Positions 1 through 5,744 of a DNA stretch of 6,327 nt are shown here, in pieces. The first letter of the stretch is position 1. Every line of letters begins with the position of its first letter. The stretch is from an uncultured Alphaproteobacteria bacterium. GTDB lineage: Bacteria; Pseudomonadota; Alphaproteobacteria; RF32; CAG-239. Position numbers and translations under genes: made by a program. A model generated the notes under the pieces. The model made no database searches and was not told the origin of the DNA. It saw nothing but the letters and a program-made list of their open reading frames with translations. Where the stretch lies: the NCBI GenBank assembly GCA_949542085.1, contig CATGXW010000050.1:1-6327 (forward strand), in the 5' to 3' direction.

Positions 1-24
1 TAAATATTCCTCATCGTCAAACAT
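1..24 (-). CDS. 5' end of an unidentified leftward gene (partial)
   Basis: Only the first eight codons are inside the window, reading MFDDEEYL from an ATG whose first base is position 24; the rest lies off the left edge. The case for a real gene is the AAAGGAGA ribosome binding site six bases upstream, one of the best in the window, and the absence of a stop up to the edge. The start is acidic and not hydrophobic, so an N-terminal signal peptide is unlikely to begin here. The product cannot be identified from eight residues. The gene diverges from the Nudix gene across a 324-bp intergenic region. I could not pick a convincing promoter for it. Confidence 0.6.
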
Positions 25-30
25 AGAATG

Positions 31-38
31 TCTCCTTT
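31..38 (-). promoter_or_regulatory. Shine-Dalgarno of the leftward gene at the left edge
   Basis: The minus strand reads AAAGGAGA with six bases to the ATG at 24-22. This close match to the anti-Shine-Dalgarno at ideal spacing is what identifies the partial gene at the edge. Confidence 0.65.
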
Positions 39-177
39 AAAATAACACTGACATAACATATTCTATAAAAGAGACAAAAAATTAAACAGAGATAATATTA
101 GATAAATACTATATATTTTGGGAACCCTCGTAAAACGCAGATAAACATCAGCACAAATTTTTAACAGTCTTATCACA

Positions 178-196
178 AACCAACTTCTCGTTGGTT
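178..196. other. Perfect 7-bp hairpin in the intergenic region
   Basis: AACCAAC at 178-184 and GTTGGTT at 190-196 are exact reverse complements around the five-base loop TTCTC. No T-run follows on either strand, so it is not a terminator by itself. It lies 22 bases before a terminator-like hairpin. That order could be an antiterminator or leader element, or part of a small RNA, but the sequence does not decide which. Confidence 0.5.
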
Positions 197-217
197 CATG
201 CTGTCAAATTTTGCCAC

Positions 218-248
218 AAAAAACCCCTTCGCTAGGGAGGGTTTTTAT
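218..248. terminator. Orphan terminator-like hairpin, T-runs on both strands
   Basis: AAAAACCC at 219-226 pairs with GGGTTTTT at 239-246. Inside, a competing CCCT/AGGG pairing (225-228 with 234-237) is also possible. On the plus strand the hairpin ends in TTTTTATTA, and on the minus strand in TTTTTTGTGG, so it could work as an intrinsic terminator in either direction. It follows no annotated gene on either strand. It could therefore end a small RNA, act as an attenuator in a long Nudix leader, or mark a decayed RNA gene on the minus strand. Confidence 0.55.
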
Positions 249-290
249 TATGGTGGGGCTTGGCTAACGGTTCTCGAACAAATTTTTTAC

Positions 291-319
291 TTTATATTTA
301 AAACTTTTTTATCTATACT
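291..319 (+). promoter_or_regulatory. Candidate sigma-70 promoter of the Nudix gene
   Basis: TTTATA at 291-296 (four of six matches to TTGACA), a 17-bp spacer, and TATACT at 314-319 (five of six matches to TATAAT). Transcription would start near 326, giving a leader of about 23 bases before the ATG at 349. In this AT-rich stretch a chance match is possible. Confidence 0.35.
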
Positions 320-348
320 TAATCAAAATAAAACATCAGAGCAAAGCA

Positions 349-813
349 ATGGAAAAAATTTTTCGTTATTCGGTCAAAGCAATCATCATCAAAGACAACA
401 AGTTATTGGTTGAAAGCTGTGATTACGGCAGAGGGCGATTCTGCAAACTTCCCGGTGGTGGACACCAATGGGGAGAAACAATGACCGAGGCACTAATTCG
501 AGAATGCAAAGAAGAACTGTCCCTTGATGTTAAACCTGTTCGGTTAGTATTAGCAAGAGATTATATCGCAAAGAATCACAACCAAACCATAGATTTAGAC
601 TGTTTTCATCAAGCTGAATTAATGTTTGAATGTTCTGTTTCTGATTTTTCAACTCTAGCCTGTGGGACAGAACCGGACGGAGATAATCAACAAATTAAAT
701 GGATTGAAATAGATAAACTTGCTAATTCTGATTTCTACCCTAAAGCAATCATTCCATATCTTAAAGACATCAAAAAAATCAAAGAAACTATCGTATTGGG
801 TGATGTAAATTAA
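349..813 (+). CDS. Nudix hydrolase family protein
   Basis: A 154-residue protein that should hydrolyse a nucleoside-diphosphate-linked substrate in the cytosol; the exact substrate cannot be read from the sequence. The Nudix box is clear: G37, five residues, E43, seven residues, then R51-E52 and E55-E56, which in the family bind the catalytic metal. Two positions depart from the consensus: Cys53 replaces the usual aliphatic residue after RE, and Ser58 replaces the glycine in EExG. The LPGGG run before the box and the IKWIEIDKL segment near the C-terminus are typical of MutT-like folds, and the length is that of a single-domain Nudix protein. The ATG has only a weak purine-rich site (CAGAG) ahead of it, but the coding match begins immediately (FRYSVKAIII). 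The gene stands alone, converging on a tRNA gene, with no clear terminator of its own. Confidence 0.9.
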   Translation: MEKIFRYSVKAIIIKDNKLLVESCDYGRGRFCKLPGGGHQWGETMTEALIRECKEELSLDVKPVRLVLARDYIAKNHNQTIDLDCFHQAELMFECSVSDFSTLACGTEPDGDNQQIKWIEIDKLANSDFYPKAIIPYLKDIKKIKETIVLGDVN

Positions 814-816
814 AAT

Positions 817-939
817 ATGCCCCAAACTCAGCTAGCCTCTTTTTCAATCAAACTAAGGAATATAAACAAACAAGTTCGTAAACTTCTCCCAAAATCTGAT
901 TTTGAAATTTGCAACTTCCGAACTCGTCTAACATATTGA
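817..939 (+). CDS. Possible 40-residue ORF behind the Nudix gene
   Basis: An ATG three bases after the Nudix stop opens a 40-codon frame ending with TGA at 937-939. The predicted peptide is basic and contains no membrane segment (it begins MPQTQLASFSIKLR). Being so close to the Nudix stop, it could be translated by re-initiation, but no Shine-Dalgarno precedes it. The only purine-rich bases lie well inside the Nudix 3' end. A frame of this length arises easily by chance, so this is a weak call, recorded because it fills most of the gap before the tRNA terminator. Confidence 0.15.
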   Translation: MPQTQLASFSIKLRNINKQVRKLLPKSDFEICNFRTRLTY

Positions 940-942
940 TTT

Positions 943-977
943 ATAAAACAAAAACAGCTCCTACAATAGGAGCTGTT
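943..977 (-). terminator. Intrinsic terminator of the tRNA gene
   Basis: On the minus strand an 11-bp perfect stem (AACAGCTCCTA with TAGGAGCTGTT, arms at 967-977 and 953-963) encloses a three-base loop and is followed by TTTTGTTTTA. It starts five bases after the CCA of the tRNA. On the plus strand the T-run is too short for it to stop Nudix transcription efficiently. Confidence 0.9.
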
Positions 978-982
978 AACTA

Positions 983-1059
983 TGGTGGGCCCTGATGGAC
1001 TCGAACCAACGACCAGACCGTTATGAGCGGCCGGCTCTAACCAACTGAGCTAAGGGCCC
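983..1059 (-). tRNA. tRNA-Ile(CAU), lysidine-type isoleucine tRNA
   Basis: The minus strand folds into a complete 77-nt cloverleaf. Acceptor arm GGGCCCT pairs with AGGGCCC, the D-arm is GCTC/GAGC with loop AGTTGGTTA, and the anticodon stem GGCCG/CGGTC holds loop CTCATAA. The T-loop is TTCGAGT, the discriminator is A, and the CCA is encoded. The anticodon is CAT (1025-1023). Body and stems closely resemble the known bacterial minor isoleucine tRNA, not initiator or elongator tRNA-Met: the D-arm region, CTCATAA loop and TGGTC variable loop are shared. In that family, TilS converts C34 to lysidine so the tRNA reads AUA codons. The T-stem GTTGG/CCATC has one U-U mismatch (1009 with 995). A terminator follows directly. 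No terminator separates the tRNA from the gene upstream, so it may be cotranscribed with it or use a weak promoter within 1060-1149. Confidence 0.93.
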
Positions 1060-1149
1060 AAAAATTAACCACCAACGCACAAAAACAATGCGCCACATCA
1101 ATTGAACATCATGAAACTAAGGCAATTCTTTTCCCTCGTCAAGCAAAAA

Positions 1150-1599
1150 TTATAACAAATGCTCAACTGTCTTATGCCCTGTTTCAAAATCTTTCACTAA
1201 AAAAGTCGTAACCTCCGCTTTTGAATATTTTTGAAACAACAAACCATGGCCTAAACATAACCCGACATTGATATTAAAATCCGTTTCCTTTTCATTCAGA
1301 TATGCAGCTTGAGAAAGAGGATCGCAACTTCCGCCTGACATTTCCGGACTAATTTCACAAGCCTGTAATCTGCTTTCCCGACAATTGACAGCAAAAACTT
1401 CAAACCCAGCCTCCCTGAGCTTTTCTGCCAGTTTATCCGCCAATGGCTGAACACCTTTACAATTGGCTATTCCCAGTTTTTTATAACCCGCTGTTCTGGC
1501 AAAATCTATCAACTCCTGCAAGCGCGATTTATTTTTCGCCTTTGCAGTCACAATCATAACCTCTTTATCCTGTGGATTATAATCACTCTTATCAACCAT
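1150..1599 (-). CDS. DUF1847-type putative metal-binding protein
   Basis: A 149-residue cytosolic protein with the hallmarks I associate with DUF1847, a family of unknown function annotated as metal-binding. The matching parts are GYKKLGIANCKG (39-50), GFEVFAVNC (65-73), a GSCDPLSQAAYLN segment (91-102), and GLCLGHGLLFQKYSKAEVTT (113-132), followed by LVKDFETGH. Five cysteines (47, 73, 81, 92, 115) and His118 could contribute to metal binding. Family members as I recall them are longer and carry an N-terminal cysteine-rich segment; this one starts directly before the Rossmann-like part, and residues 1-12 hold no cysteine. The start is supported by GGAAAGGA nine bases upstream. It begins two bases after the phosphatase stop codon, so the two are surely one operon and probably translationally coupled. 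The family assignment is from memory of motifs and was not searched. Confidence 0.72.
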   Translation of the reverse strand: MVDKSDYNPQDKEVMIVTAKAKNKSRLQELIDFARTAGYKKLGIANCKGVQPLADKLAEKLREAGFEVFAVNCRESRLQACEISPEMSGGSCDPLSQAAYLNEKETDFNINVGLCLGHGLLFQKYSKAEVTTFLVKDFETGHKTVEHLL

Positions 1600-1601
1600 T
1601 G

Positions 1602-2435
1602 CTATTCGTCCTTTCCGATAACATCCGAAACCAAATTTTTCAACGTGTCAAAATCCTGCTCATGACAAACAATCTTTATACTTTTTACCTGACATTTGTC
1701 AGCAAAAAAAGCTGAAGAAAAACAATCCATTTCCTGCTTGGTATCATAATCATAAAACCCCATCCCCAAGACCTTGCAAATAGCCATACCACCGGCAATG
1801 TCCCATAAATTTGCCTGCATAAAAGCTCCCTTAACTCGTCCGATAGCCAAATAGAGGCAATAAATAACCGCCGAAAAATAATCCTGAACAATCAATCTCC
1901 CGTTAAAATGATTTGGCTTCAAACAAACCCGCCACGCATGCGCCATAACCACCCGAGAAAAACTTTCCCGATTTTTAGGCACCACTTCAGTCTTGCCGTT
2001 ATATTCAAAAAACACTTGCTCCCCATCGGTATAAACCAGTTCTCCCGTTACCGGCGCATACAAAAATCCAAGCCACGGACGCCCATGCTTCATTACGGCA
2101 ACCGTAATGCCATACATCGGCAAATCAGCGGCATAATTGACCGTTCCGTCAATAGGGTCTATCACAAACTGATATTCCGTCTTTGCAACCGAATCAAAAA
2201 CATCACCTGACAAATCGGCAATACTTTCCTCATCAATAATCATATAATTCAGATCACCGAAATGCTCTTCGACAAACCGCTTAAACTTTTGACTGATAGC
2301 CGTATCAACTTCAGTAACAATTCCTCTCGTCGCATCACTACCGACCTTAAACGACAAACTATGCGCCGCCGCTCCTCTTTTCTCAACAGAATAACGTCCG
2401 GCATCAAGAATAAATTGCTTTAATTTTTCAATCAT
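1602..2435 (-). CDS. Inositol monophosphatase family phosphatase
   Basis: A 277-residue Mg-dependent sugar or polyol phosphatase of the IMPase superfamily. Family motifs appear in order: TEVD at 41-44, an IIDEES segment at 66-71 (the acidic pair that binds metal), DPIDGT at 93-98 followed by VNYAADLPMYG, and WDIAGG at 211-216 near the C-terminus. Asp93, Asp96 and Asp212 are the expected metal ligands. Length fits the family. Whether it acts on inositol phosphates, histidinol phosphate, fructose bisphosphate or PAP cannot be decided; no his or cys genes are adjacent. The ATG at 2435 is chosen because AAGGTGG stands four bases upstream and the protein then begins with the usual helix. An in-frame ATG at 2486 is possible on paper but falls inside the upstream gene's terminator stem. 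It is first gene of an operon with the DUF1847 gene. Confidence 0.92.
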   Translation of the reverse strand: MIEKLKQFILDAGRYSVEKRGAAAHSLSFKVGSDATRGIVTEVDTAISQKFKRFVEEHFGDLNYMIIDEESIADLSGDVFDSVAKTEYQFVIDPIDGTVNYAADLPMYGITVAVMKHGRPWLGFLYAPVTGELVYTDGEQVFFEYNGKTEVVPKNRESFSRVVMAHAWRVCLKPNHFNGRLIVQDYFSAVIYCLYLAIGRVKGAFMQANLWDIAGGMAICKVLGMGFYDYDTKQEMDCFSSAFFADKCQVKSIKIVCHEQDFDTLKNLVSDVIGKDE

Positions 2436-2439
2436 AATT

Positions 2440-2446
2440 CCACCTT
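2440..2446 (-). promoter_or_regulatory. Shine-Dalgarno fixing the phosphatase start
   Basis: The minus strand reads AAGGTGG, four bases before the ATG at 2435. It decides in favour of this start over the in-frame ATG 17 codons upstream, which has no such site and lies in a terminator hairpin. Confidence 0.75.
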
Positions 2447-2462
2447 CAACACAATACCCACC

Positions 2463-2490
2463 GTTATACTCCAAAATAAAAAACACTCAA
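2463..2490 (-). promoter_or_regulatory. Candidate promoter of the phosphatase-DUF1847 operon
   Basis: On the minus strand TTGAGT (2490-2485), a 16-bp spacer and TATAAC (2468-2463, five of six matches) form a plausible sigma-70 promoter. Transcription would start near 2456, about 20 bases before the ATG. The -35 element and much of the spacer lie in the descending arm of the upstream gene's terminator, so the two signals overlap. Confidence 0.45.
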
Positions 2491-2516
2491 GCCTTTTATC
2501 GGCAAGAGTGTTTTTT
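2478..2516 (-). terminator. Intrinsic terminator of the 156-residue gene
   Basis: AAAAAACACTC at 2478-2488 pairs with GAGTGTTTTTT at 2506-2516 over 11 bp; within the loop GCC (2491-2493) can pair with GGC (2501-2503). On the minus strand the stem begins four bases after the TAA of the upstream gene and ends in a T-rich run. It also has T residues on the plus strand, but no plus-strand gene needs it. Confidence 0.85.
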
Positions 2517-2520
2517 AGTG

Positions 2521-2991
2521 TTAAAGTTTTTCGAGTTCACATAAAGCTTTTTCATGAGCTTCAGACAAACGCATAGTCGTTGCTTCGTCAAAAATACGAT
2601 AACTGTACATATAACGAAGAAACTCTTTCATGACAATAACCCCCTTGGCGTAGTGGATGGGATTGCTTTGTAACCGTTCAATATACGCCATCACCACCTC
2701 CTCCTTTGGAACATAGAAACGAAACTTGTTCATAAAGTCGAAATGTAGAGAGTGATATTCGTGCCGAACAGTTTGCCTGCGCAACAGCTCTTCCTGATTT
2801 GGCGGAAGCGTTTCTTTCTGCAACTGAGTAGCCAGATAACGGCGAACATACCAGTGATGCCAAACAGCAAAAAGCTTCAACACTTGCGGAAAGGAAATAT
2901 CATCCAACTTTGCCAAGTCGGCAAACAACTCGTCCGAAGCACAATAAACACTGCTGAGACGGGCCTTGATTAAAATAATTTCAACATCCAT
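2521..2991 (-). CDS. Hypothetical protein, 156 residues
   Basis: I do not recognise this protein. It is 156 residues, predicted soluble, with no signal peptide or membrane segment. It looks mostly helical and is rich in aromatic and charged residues, with notable runs such as FAVWHHWYVRRYLATQL (41-57) and VMKEFLRYMYSYRIF (120-134). Cysteines are only at 17 and 151, so a metal site is unlikely. The length of the open frame, a codon composition like the neighbours and a strong terminator immediately after the stop support a real gene. The ATG at 2991 is the only usable start: upstream in frame there is no ATG, GTG or TTG before a stop. It lacks a clear Shine-Dalgarno, so translation may be weak. 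It diverges from the 123-residue gene; no convincing promoter was found on this strand. Confidence 0.75.
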   Translation of the reverse strand: MDVEIILIKARLSSVYCASDELFADLAKLDDISFPQVLKLFAVWHHWYVRRYLATQLQKETLPPNQEELLRRQTVRHEYHSLHFDFMNKFRFYVPKEEVVMAYIERLQSNPIHYAKGVIVMKEFLRYMYSYRIFDEATTMRLSEAHEKALCELEKL

Positions 2992-3070
2992 AACAATTAT
3001 ATTAAAAATTAAGATTATTGCCTCTTTAGTAACATGTTTTTACCCAATACGCAACAACAAAATATAATCA

Positions 3071-3098
3071 TTGACAAAATTAAACAAAACGATATAGT
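3071..3098 (+). promoter_or_regulatory. Strong sigma-70 promoter of the 123-residue gene
   Basis: TTGACA at 3071-3076 matches the -35 consensus fully, the spacer is 16 bp, and TATAGT at 3093-3098 matches five of six -10 bases. Transcription would start near 3105, leaving an untranslated leader of about 90 bases before the ATG at 3196. Confidence 0.65.
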
Positions 3099-3139
3099 AA
3101 CATGAAAGCACTAATCATTAACACTATTATTAACCAAAC

Positions 3140-3174
3140 AGAGGGAACGGGACGTATTAAAGGATACCCCCTCT
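3140..3174 (+). other. Possible leader hairpin before the 123-residue gene
   Basis: AGAGGG at 3140-3145 can pair with CCCTCT at 3169-3174, and inside it GTAT (3154-3157) with ATAC (3164-3167). The only good Shine-Dalgarno-like string of the leader, AAAGGA at 3159-3164, overlaps the inner hairpin but is 31 bases from the start codon, too far to serve it. Any regulatory role is speculation. Confidence 0.25.
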
Positions 3175-3195
3175 TTAAACAAACCCAGATTCATT

Positions 3196-3567
3196 ATGGC
3201 AAAAATTGAAGTAAATGCCAACGACATCAAAGAACAGATCAACGATCTGAAACTGTACCGCAGCGGCTGGGCCAATGACATCCGCGAAGGCTGGACCGGT
3301 GGCATGCCCGGAGCAAAAGAGCTCATCTTCGACCTCTACCAAATCTCCGGTTGCATCATCCTCGCCTTACAGGATATTCTCAAAGGACGCTACCGTGACA
3401 AGCTGGCAATGATACTTGTCAAGCGCAAATTATCCAACCTCACCCACTCCCAAACCTACCACAGGTTCGACGAAATGGGAAAAGCCGGTATCTGCCATGT
3501 CATCTCAAACGGTACCAAACATCACATCCGCGTGATGATGGAATGTCTGGAAATACTGACCGACTGA
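3196..3567 (+). CDS. Hypothetical protein, 123 residues
   Basis: I do not recognise this protein. It is 123 residues, with no signal peptide. Segment 43-63 (LIFDLYQISGCIILALQDILK) is the most hydrophobic part but carries charges and reads as a buried helix, not a clear membrane span. The rest is basic and probably helical, with a GWTGGMPGAKE turn at 32-42 and a histidine-rich second half (H84, H89, H101, H109, H110; C100, C117). The gene is supported by a near-consensus promoter 98 bases upstream, by coding sequence visibly richer in GC than its flanks, and by a perfect terminator after the stop. The ATG at 3196 is the only start in frame downstream of the promoter, but the preceding bases (CAGATTCATT) give only a weak ribosome binding site. 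It converges on rpoD and looks monocistronic. Confidence 0.8.
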   Translation: MAKIEVNANDIKEQINDLKLYRSGWANDIREGWTGGMPGAKELIFDLYQISGCIILALQDILKGRYRDKLAMILVKRKLSNLTHSQTYHRFDEMGKAGICHVISNGTKHHIRVMMECLEILTD

Positions 3568-3582
3568 CCTCTTTTCACACAT

Positions 3583-3616
3583 AAAAAATGCCGCATTTTC
3601 CAATGCGGCATTTTTT
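3583..3616. terminator. Bidirectional terminator between the orphan gene and rpoD
   Basis: Arms 3583-3597 and 3602-3616 are exact 15-bp reverse complements around a four-base loop (TTCC), with a GC-rich core TGCCGCA flanked by A and T runs. On the plus strand it lies 15 bases past the 123-residue gene and ends in a T-run; on the minus strand it directly follows the rpoD stop TAA (3619-3617). It should terminate both convergent transcripts. Confidence 0.95.
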
Positions 3617-5698
3617 TTATTGATCCAAGAATGAACGCAATTTGCGTGCCCGGCTCGGATGTTTAAGCTTACGCAACGCCTTTGCCTCAATCTGACGAAT
3701 ACGTTCACGCGTCACATTAAACTGTTGCCCGACTTCTTCCAAAGTATGGTCTGTGTTCATACCGATACCGAAACGCATACGCAACACACGTTCTTCACGT
3801 GGCGTCAAAGAAGCCAGAATGCGGGGGCAGGGTTCTTTCAAGTTGGAATGAATTGCGGAATCCAACGGCTGCAAAGCGCTTTCATCAGCAATAAAATCAC
3901 CCAGAGAAGAATCTTCTTCATCACCGACCGGAGCTTCCAAAGAAACCGGTTCTTTGGCGATTTTCATAACCTTACGAACTTTTTCTAAAGGCATGGATAA
4001 GCGTTTTGCCAACTCTTCCGGTACCGGCTCACGTCCCATTTCTGCCAACATCTGGCGAGATGTGCGAACCAGTTTGTTAATCGTCTCAATCATATGCACC
4101 GGAATACGAATTGTTCTGGCTTGATCCGCAATAGAGCGCGTAATCGCTTGACGTATCCACCAAGTTGCATAGGTTGAAAATTTATAACCGCGGCGATATT
4201 CAAACTTGTCAACAGCTTTCATCAAGCCGATATTACCTTCCTGAATCAAATCGAGGAATTGCAAACCACGGTTTGTATATTTCTTGGCAATGGAAATAAC
4301 CAAACGCAAGTTGGCTTCAATCATTTCCTTTTTAGCGCGTTCGGCTTCGCGTTCACCTTTTTTAATAGTATCAACCATACGGCGATATTCGCTAATCGGC
4401 AAACCGCATTCCTGAGCCATCTGCGCAACGGAATCACGCAACTCGGTAATTTCCAAACCGTATTTCTCAACAAACATCTGCCAATGCTTGTCTTTTTTAT
4501 GAGAAATATTTTCCAACCAGTTCGGATCCAACTCGGATTTTTGATAAACTTCCAAAAAGTCTTCACGTTTAATCTTACAAGACAGAGCATAGCGCAACAA
4601 TTTGCCTTCAAGCCCCATCAATCGCTTATTTAAACCGTTCAACTGCTCGACCAACTGTTCAACACGGGTCGCATTCAGGTGAATAGAGCTCATCAGCTCA
4701 ACCAATTCTTTTTTAACCTGTAGATATTTCTTTTCAACGGCAGGTGTCACACTCTTGCCGGCAATAATAGCCGCCACGCGTTGATTTTGAATTTTTTTCA
4801 AATCGTCATAATAGCTGGAGATTTTATCCAAGATTTCCAACACAGGCTCTTTCAAAGCCTCTTCCATTGCCGAAACGGAAGCTGATGTTCGATTACCGTT
4901 ACCGTCCAAATCATCATCTTCGTGACCACCGGCCTCGCCACCTTCTTCCGAAGACAACTCGTCCGCAGCCTCGTCTTCTTCTTCAGGCTCGTCGTCAACA
5001 GCGCTGTCAAGTTCGATATCGTCTTCCAAATCATCATCGATATCGTCAAGACTTTCTTTCTTGGCTAATTCTTCGGCAACCTTGTCCAAATCTTCATTAT
5101 CGGAAGCGTCTTCATCTTCATAAGCCATCGCGTCGGCATCATCGCCGTACATCATTTCCAAATCAACGATGTCACGCAGTTGCATAGTCCCTTCCATCAA
5201 CTCGTCACGCCAACCGGCAATGGCTTTAATGGTCATCGGGCTTTCGCACAAACCGTCAATCATTACGGTTTTTCCGGCTTCAATACGTTTGGCAATAGCG
5301 ATTTCGCCTTCACGGGACAACAGCTCGACCGTGCCCATTTCTTTCAAATACATTCTGACCGGATCGTCATTGCGGCCGAGTTCTTTCTCGTCAAAATTGC
5401 CGCCCTCGTCGTCGTCATCATCAAGATTGTCGTCTTCAACAACATCCGGCTCAAAACTGTCCACATCCGACTCGGCAATAATACTAATACCCAAATCAGA
5501 AATTTCGGTCATGATATCTTCAATTTGTTCGGAAGATTCTTTTTCTGGAGGCAAAGCTTTATTCAGTTCTTCAACTGTAATATAGCCACGCATTTTACCT
5601 TTATCAATCAATCGTTTAACGGCACTGCCCAGTGAATCAATAAGGGGTGCATCTGCTGACCCACCATCATACAGATCTTGATTTTCCATATCTGACAT
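3617..5698 (-). CDS. rpoD: RNA polymerase primary sigma factor RpoD (sigma-70)
   Basis: A 693-residue housekeeping sigma factor that directs core RNA polymerase to -35/-10 promoters. All regions are present. Region 1.1 covers about 15-85. Region 1.2 covers 112-142 and begins [12 protein letters not shown] non-conserved, strongly acidic insert runs about 183-268, roughly half Asp/Glu between 201 and 265. Region 2 covers 461-533 and includes [12 protein letters not shown] and the -10-recognition and melting segment [19 protein letters not shown]. Region 3 covers 535-605 with the [20 protein letters not shown] finger. Region 4 covers 628-690 with the helix-turn-helix [23 protein letters not shown] that reads the -35 box. 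Length and acidic insert suit alphaproteobacterial RpoD. The start at 5698 has AAGGAA five bases upstream. One oddity is EPCPRI at 622-627, just before region 4, where relatives as I recall them have a threonine-rich, proline-free stretch. It lies 106 bp behind dnaG and has a candidate promoter of its own. Confidence 0.98.
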   Translation of the reverse strand: MSDMENQDLYDGGSADAPLIDSLGSAVKRLIDKGKMRGYITVEELNKALPPEKESSEQIEDIMTEISDLGISIIAESDVDSFEPDVVEDDNLDDDDDEGGNFDEKELGRNDDPVRMYLKEMGTVELLSREGEIAIAKRIEAGKTVMIDGLCESPMTIKAIAGWRDELMEGTMQLRDIVDLEMMYGDDADAMAYEDEDASDNEDLDKVAEELAKKESLDDIDDDLEDDIELDSAVDDEPEEEDEAADELSSEEGGEAGGHEDDDLDGNGNRTSASVSAMEEALKEPVLEILDKISSYYDDLKKIQNQRVAAIIAGKSVTPAVEKKYLQVKKELVELMSSIHLNATRVEQLVEQLNGLNKRLMGLEGKLLRYALSCKIKREDFLEVYQKSELDPNWLENISHKKDKHWQMFVEKYGLEITELRDSVAQMAQECGLPISEYRRMVDTIKKGEREAERAKKEMIEANLRLVISIAKKYTNRGLQFLDLIQEGNIGLMKAVDKFEYRRGYKFSTYATWWIRQAITRSIADQARTIRIPVHMIETINKLVRTSRQMLAEMGREPVPEELAKRLSMPLEKVRKVMKIAKEPVSLEAPVGDEEDSSLGDFIADESALQPLDSAIHSNLKEPCPRILASLTPREERVLRMRFGIGMNTDHTLEEVGQQFNVTRERIRQIEAKALRKLKHPSRARKLRSFLDQ

Positions 5699-5703
5699 TA
5701 ACG

Positions 5704-5709
5704 TTCCTT
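5704..5709 (-). promoter_or_regulatory. Ribosome binding site of rpoD
   Basis: Minus-strand AAGGAA lies five bases before the ATG at 5698, supporting this start over the in-frame ATG at codon 4. Directly upstream is the 14-bp perfect palindrome AAAAACCGGTTTTT (5711-5724). Confidence 0.7.
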
Positions 5710-5744
5710 AAAAAACCGGTTTTTATAAACTTCAAGCTACTAAG

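Larger units (their letters stand above)
25..348. other. Divergent intergenic region with hairpins
   Basis: This AT-rich region separates the leftward gene at the edge from the rightward Nudix gene. It holds a Shine-Dalgarno for the left gene, two consecutive hairpins (178-196 and 219-246), a minus-strand stretch resembling a tRNA 3' end (249-279), and a candidate promoter for the Nudix gene (291-319). Positions 39-177 are very AT-rich and contain two copies of AGATAA four bases apart near 91-106, but I see no recognisable operator. A 71-codon frame starting at 198 overlaps both the terminator-like hairpin and the Nudix start, and is not accepted as a gene. Confidence 0.6.

Noticed and set aside
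198..413. A 71-codon plus-strand frame starting in the intergenic region
   Set aside because: It runs through the terminator-like hairpin and overlaps the Nudix start in another frame. It has no ribosome binding site, and its composition follows the AT-rich intergenic DNA.
873..924. Inverted repeat AGTTCG/CGAACT with an inner CAAAATC/GATTTTG as a Nudix terminator
   Set aside because: The arms are short, the outer loop is long and AT-rich, and no T-run follows on the plus strand.
1060..1149. A promoter for the tRNA (TTGACG at 1142-1137 on the minus strand, with TAGTTT 17 bp on)
   Set aside because: The -10 matches only three of six bases and the start would be about 50 bases from the tRNA. 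Cotranscription with the upstream operon is as likely.
2436..2486. An upstream in-frame ATG giving a 294-residue phosphatase
   Set aside because: It lies inside the terminator stem of the upstream gene and upstream of the likely transcription start. It has no Shine-Dalgarno, and the added residues do not look like the family N-terminus.
3102..3209. A 35-codon frame in the leader, overlapping the start of the 123-residue gene
   Set aside because: Its ATG lies only four bases past the -10 box, so it is probably upstream of, or at, the transcription start and not in the mRNA.
4867..5635. Several 100-150-codon plus-strand frames opposite the N-terminal half of rpoD
   Set aside because: They are antisense to an undoubted gene and arise from its skewed acidic codons (GAT/GAA/GAC). 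Their products are low-complexity Ser/Arg/Phe-rich sequences with no initiation signals.
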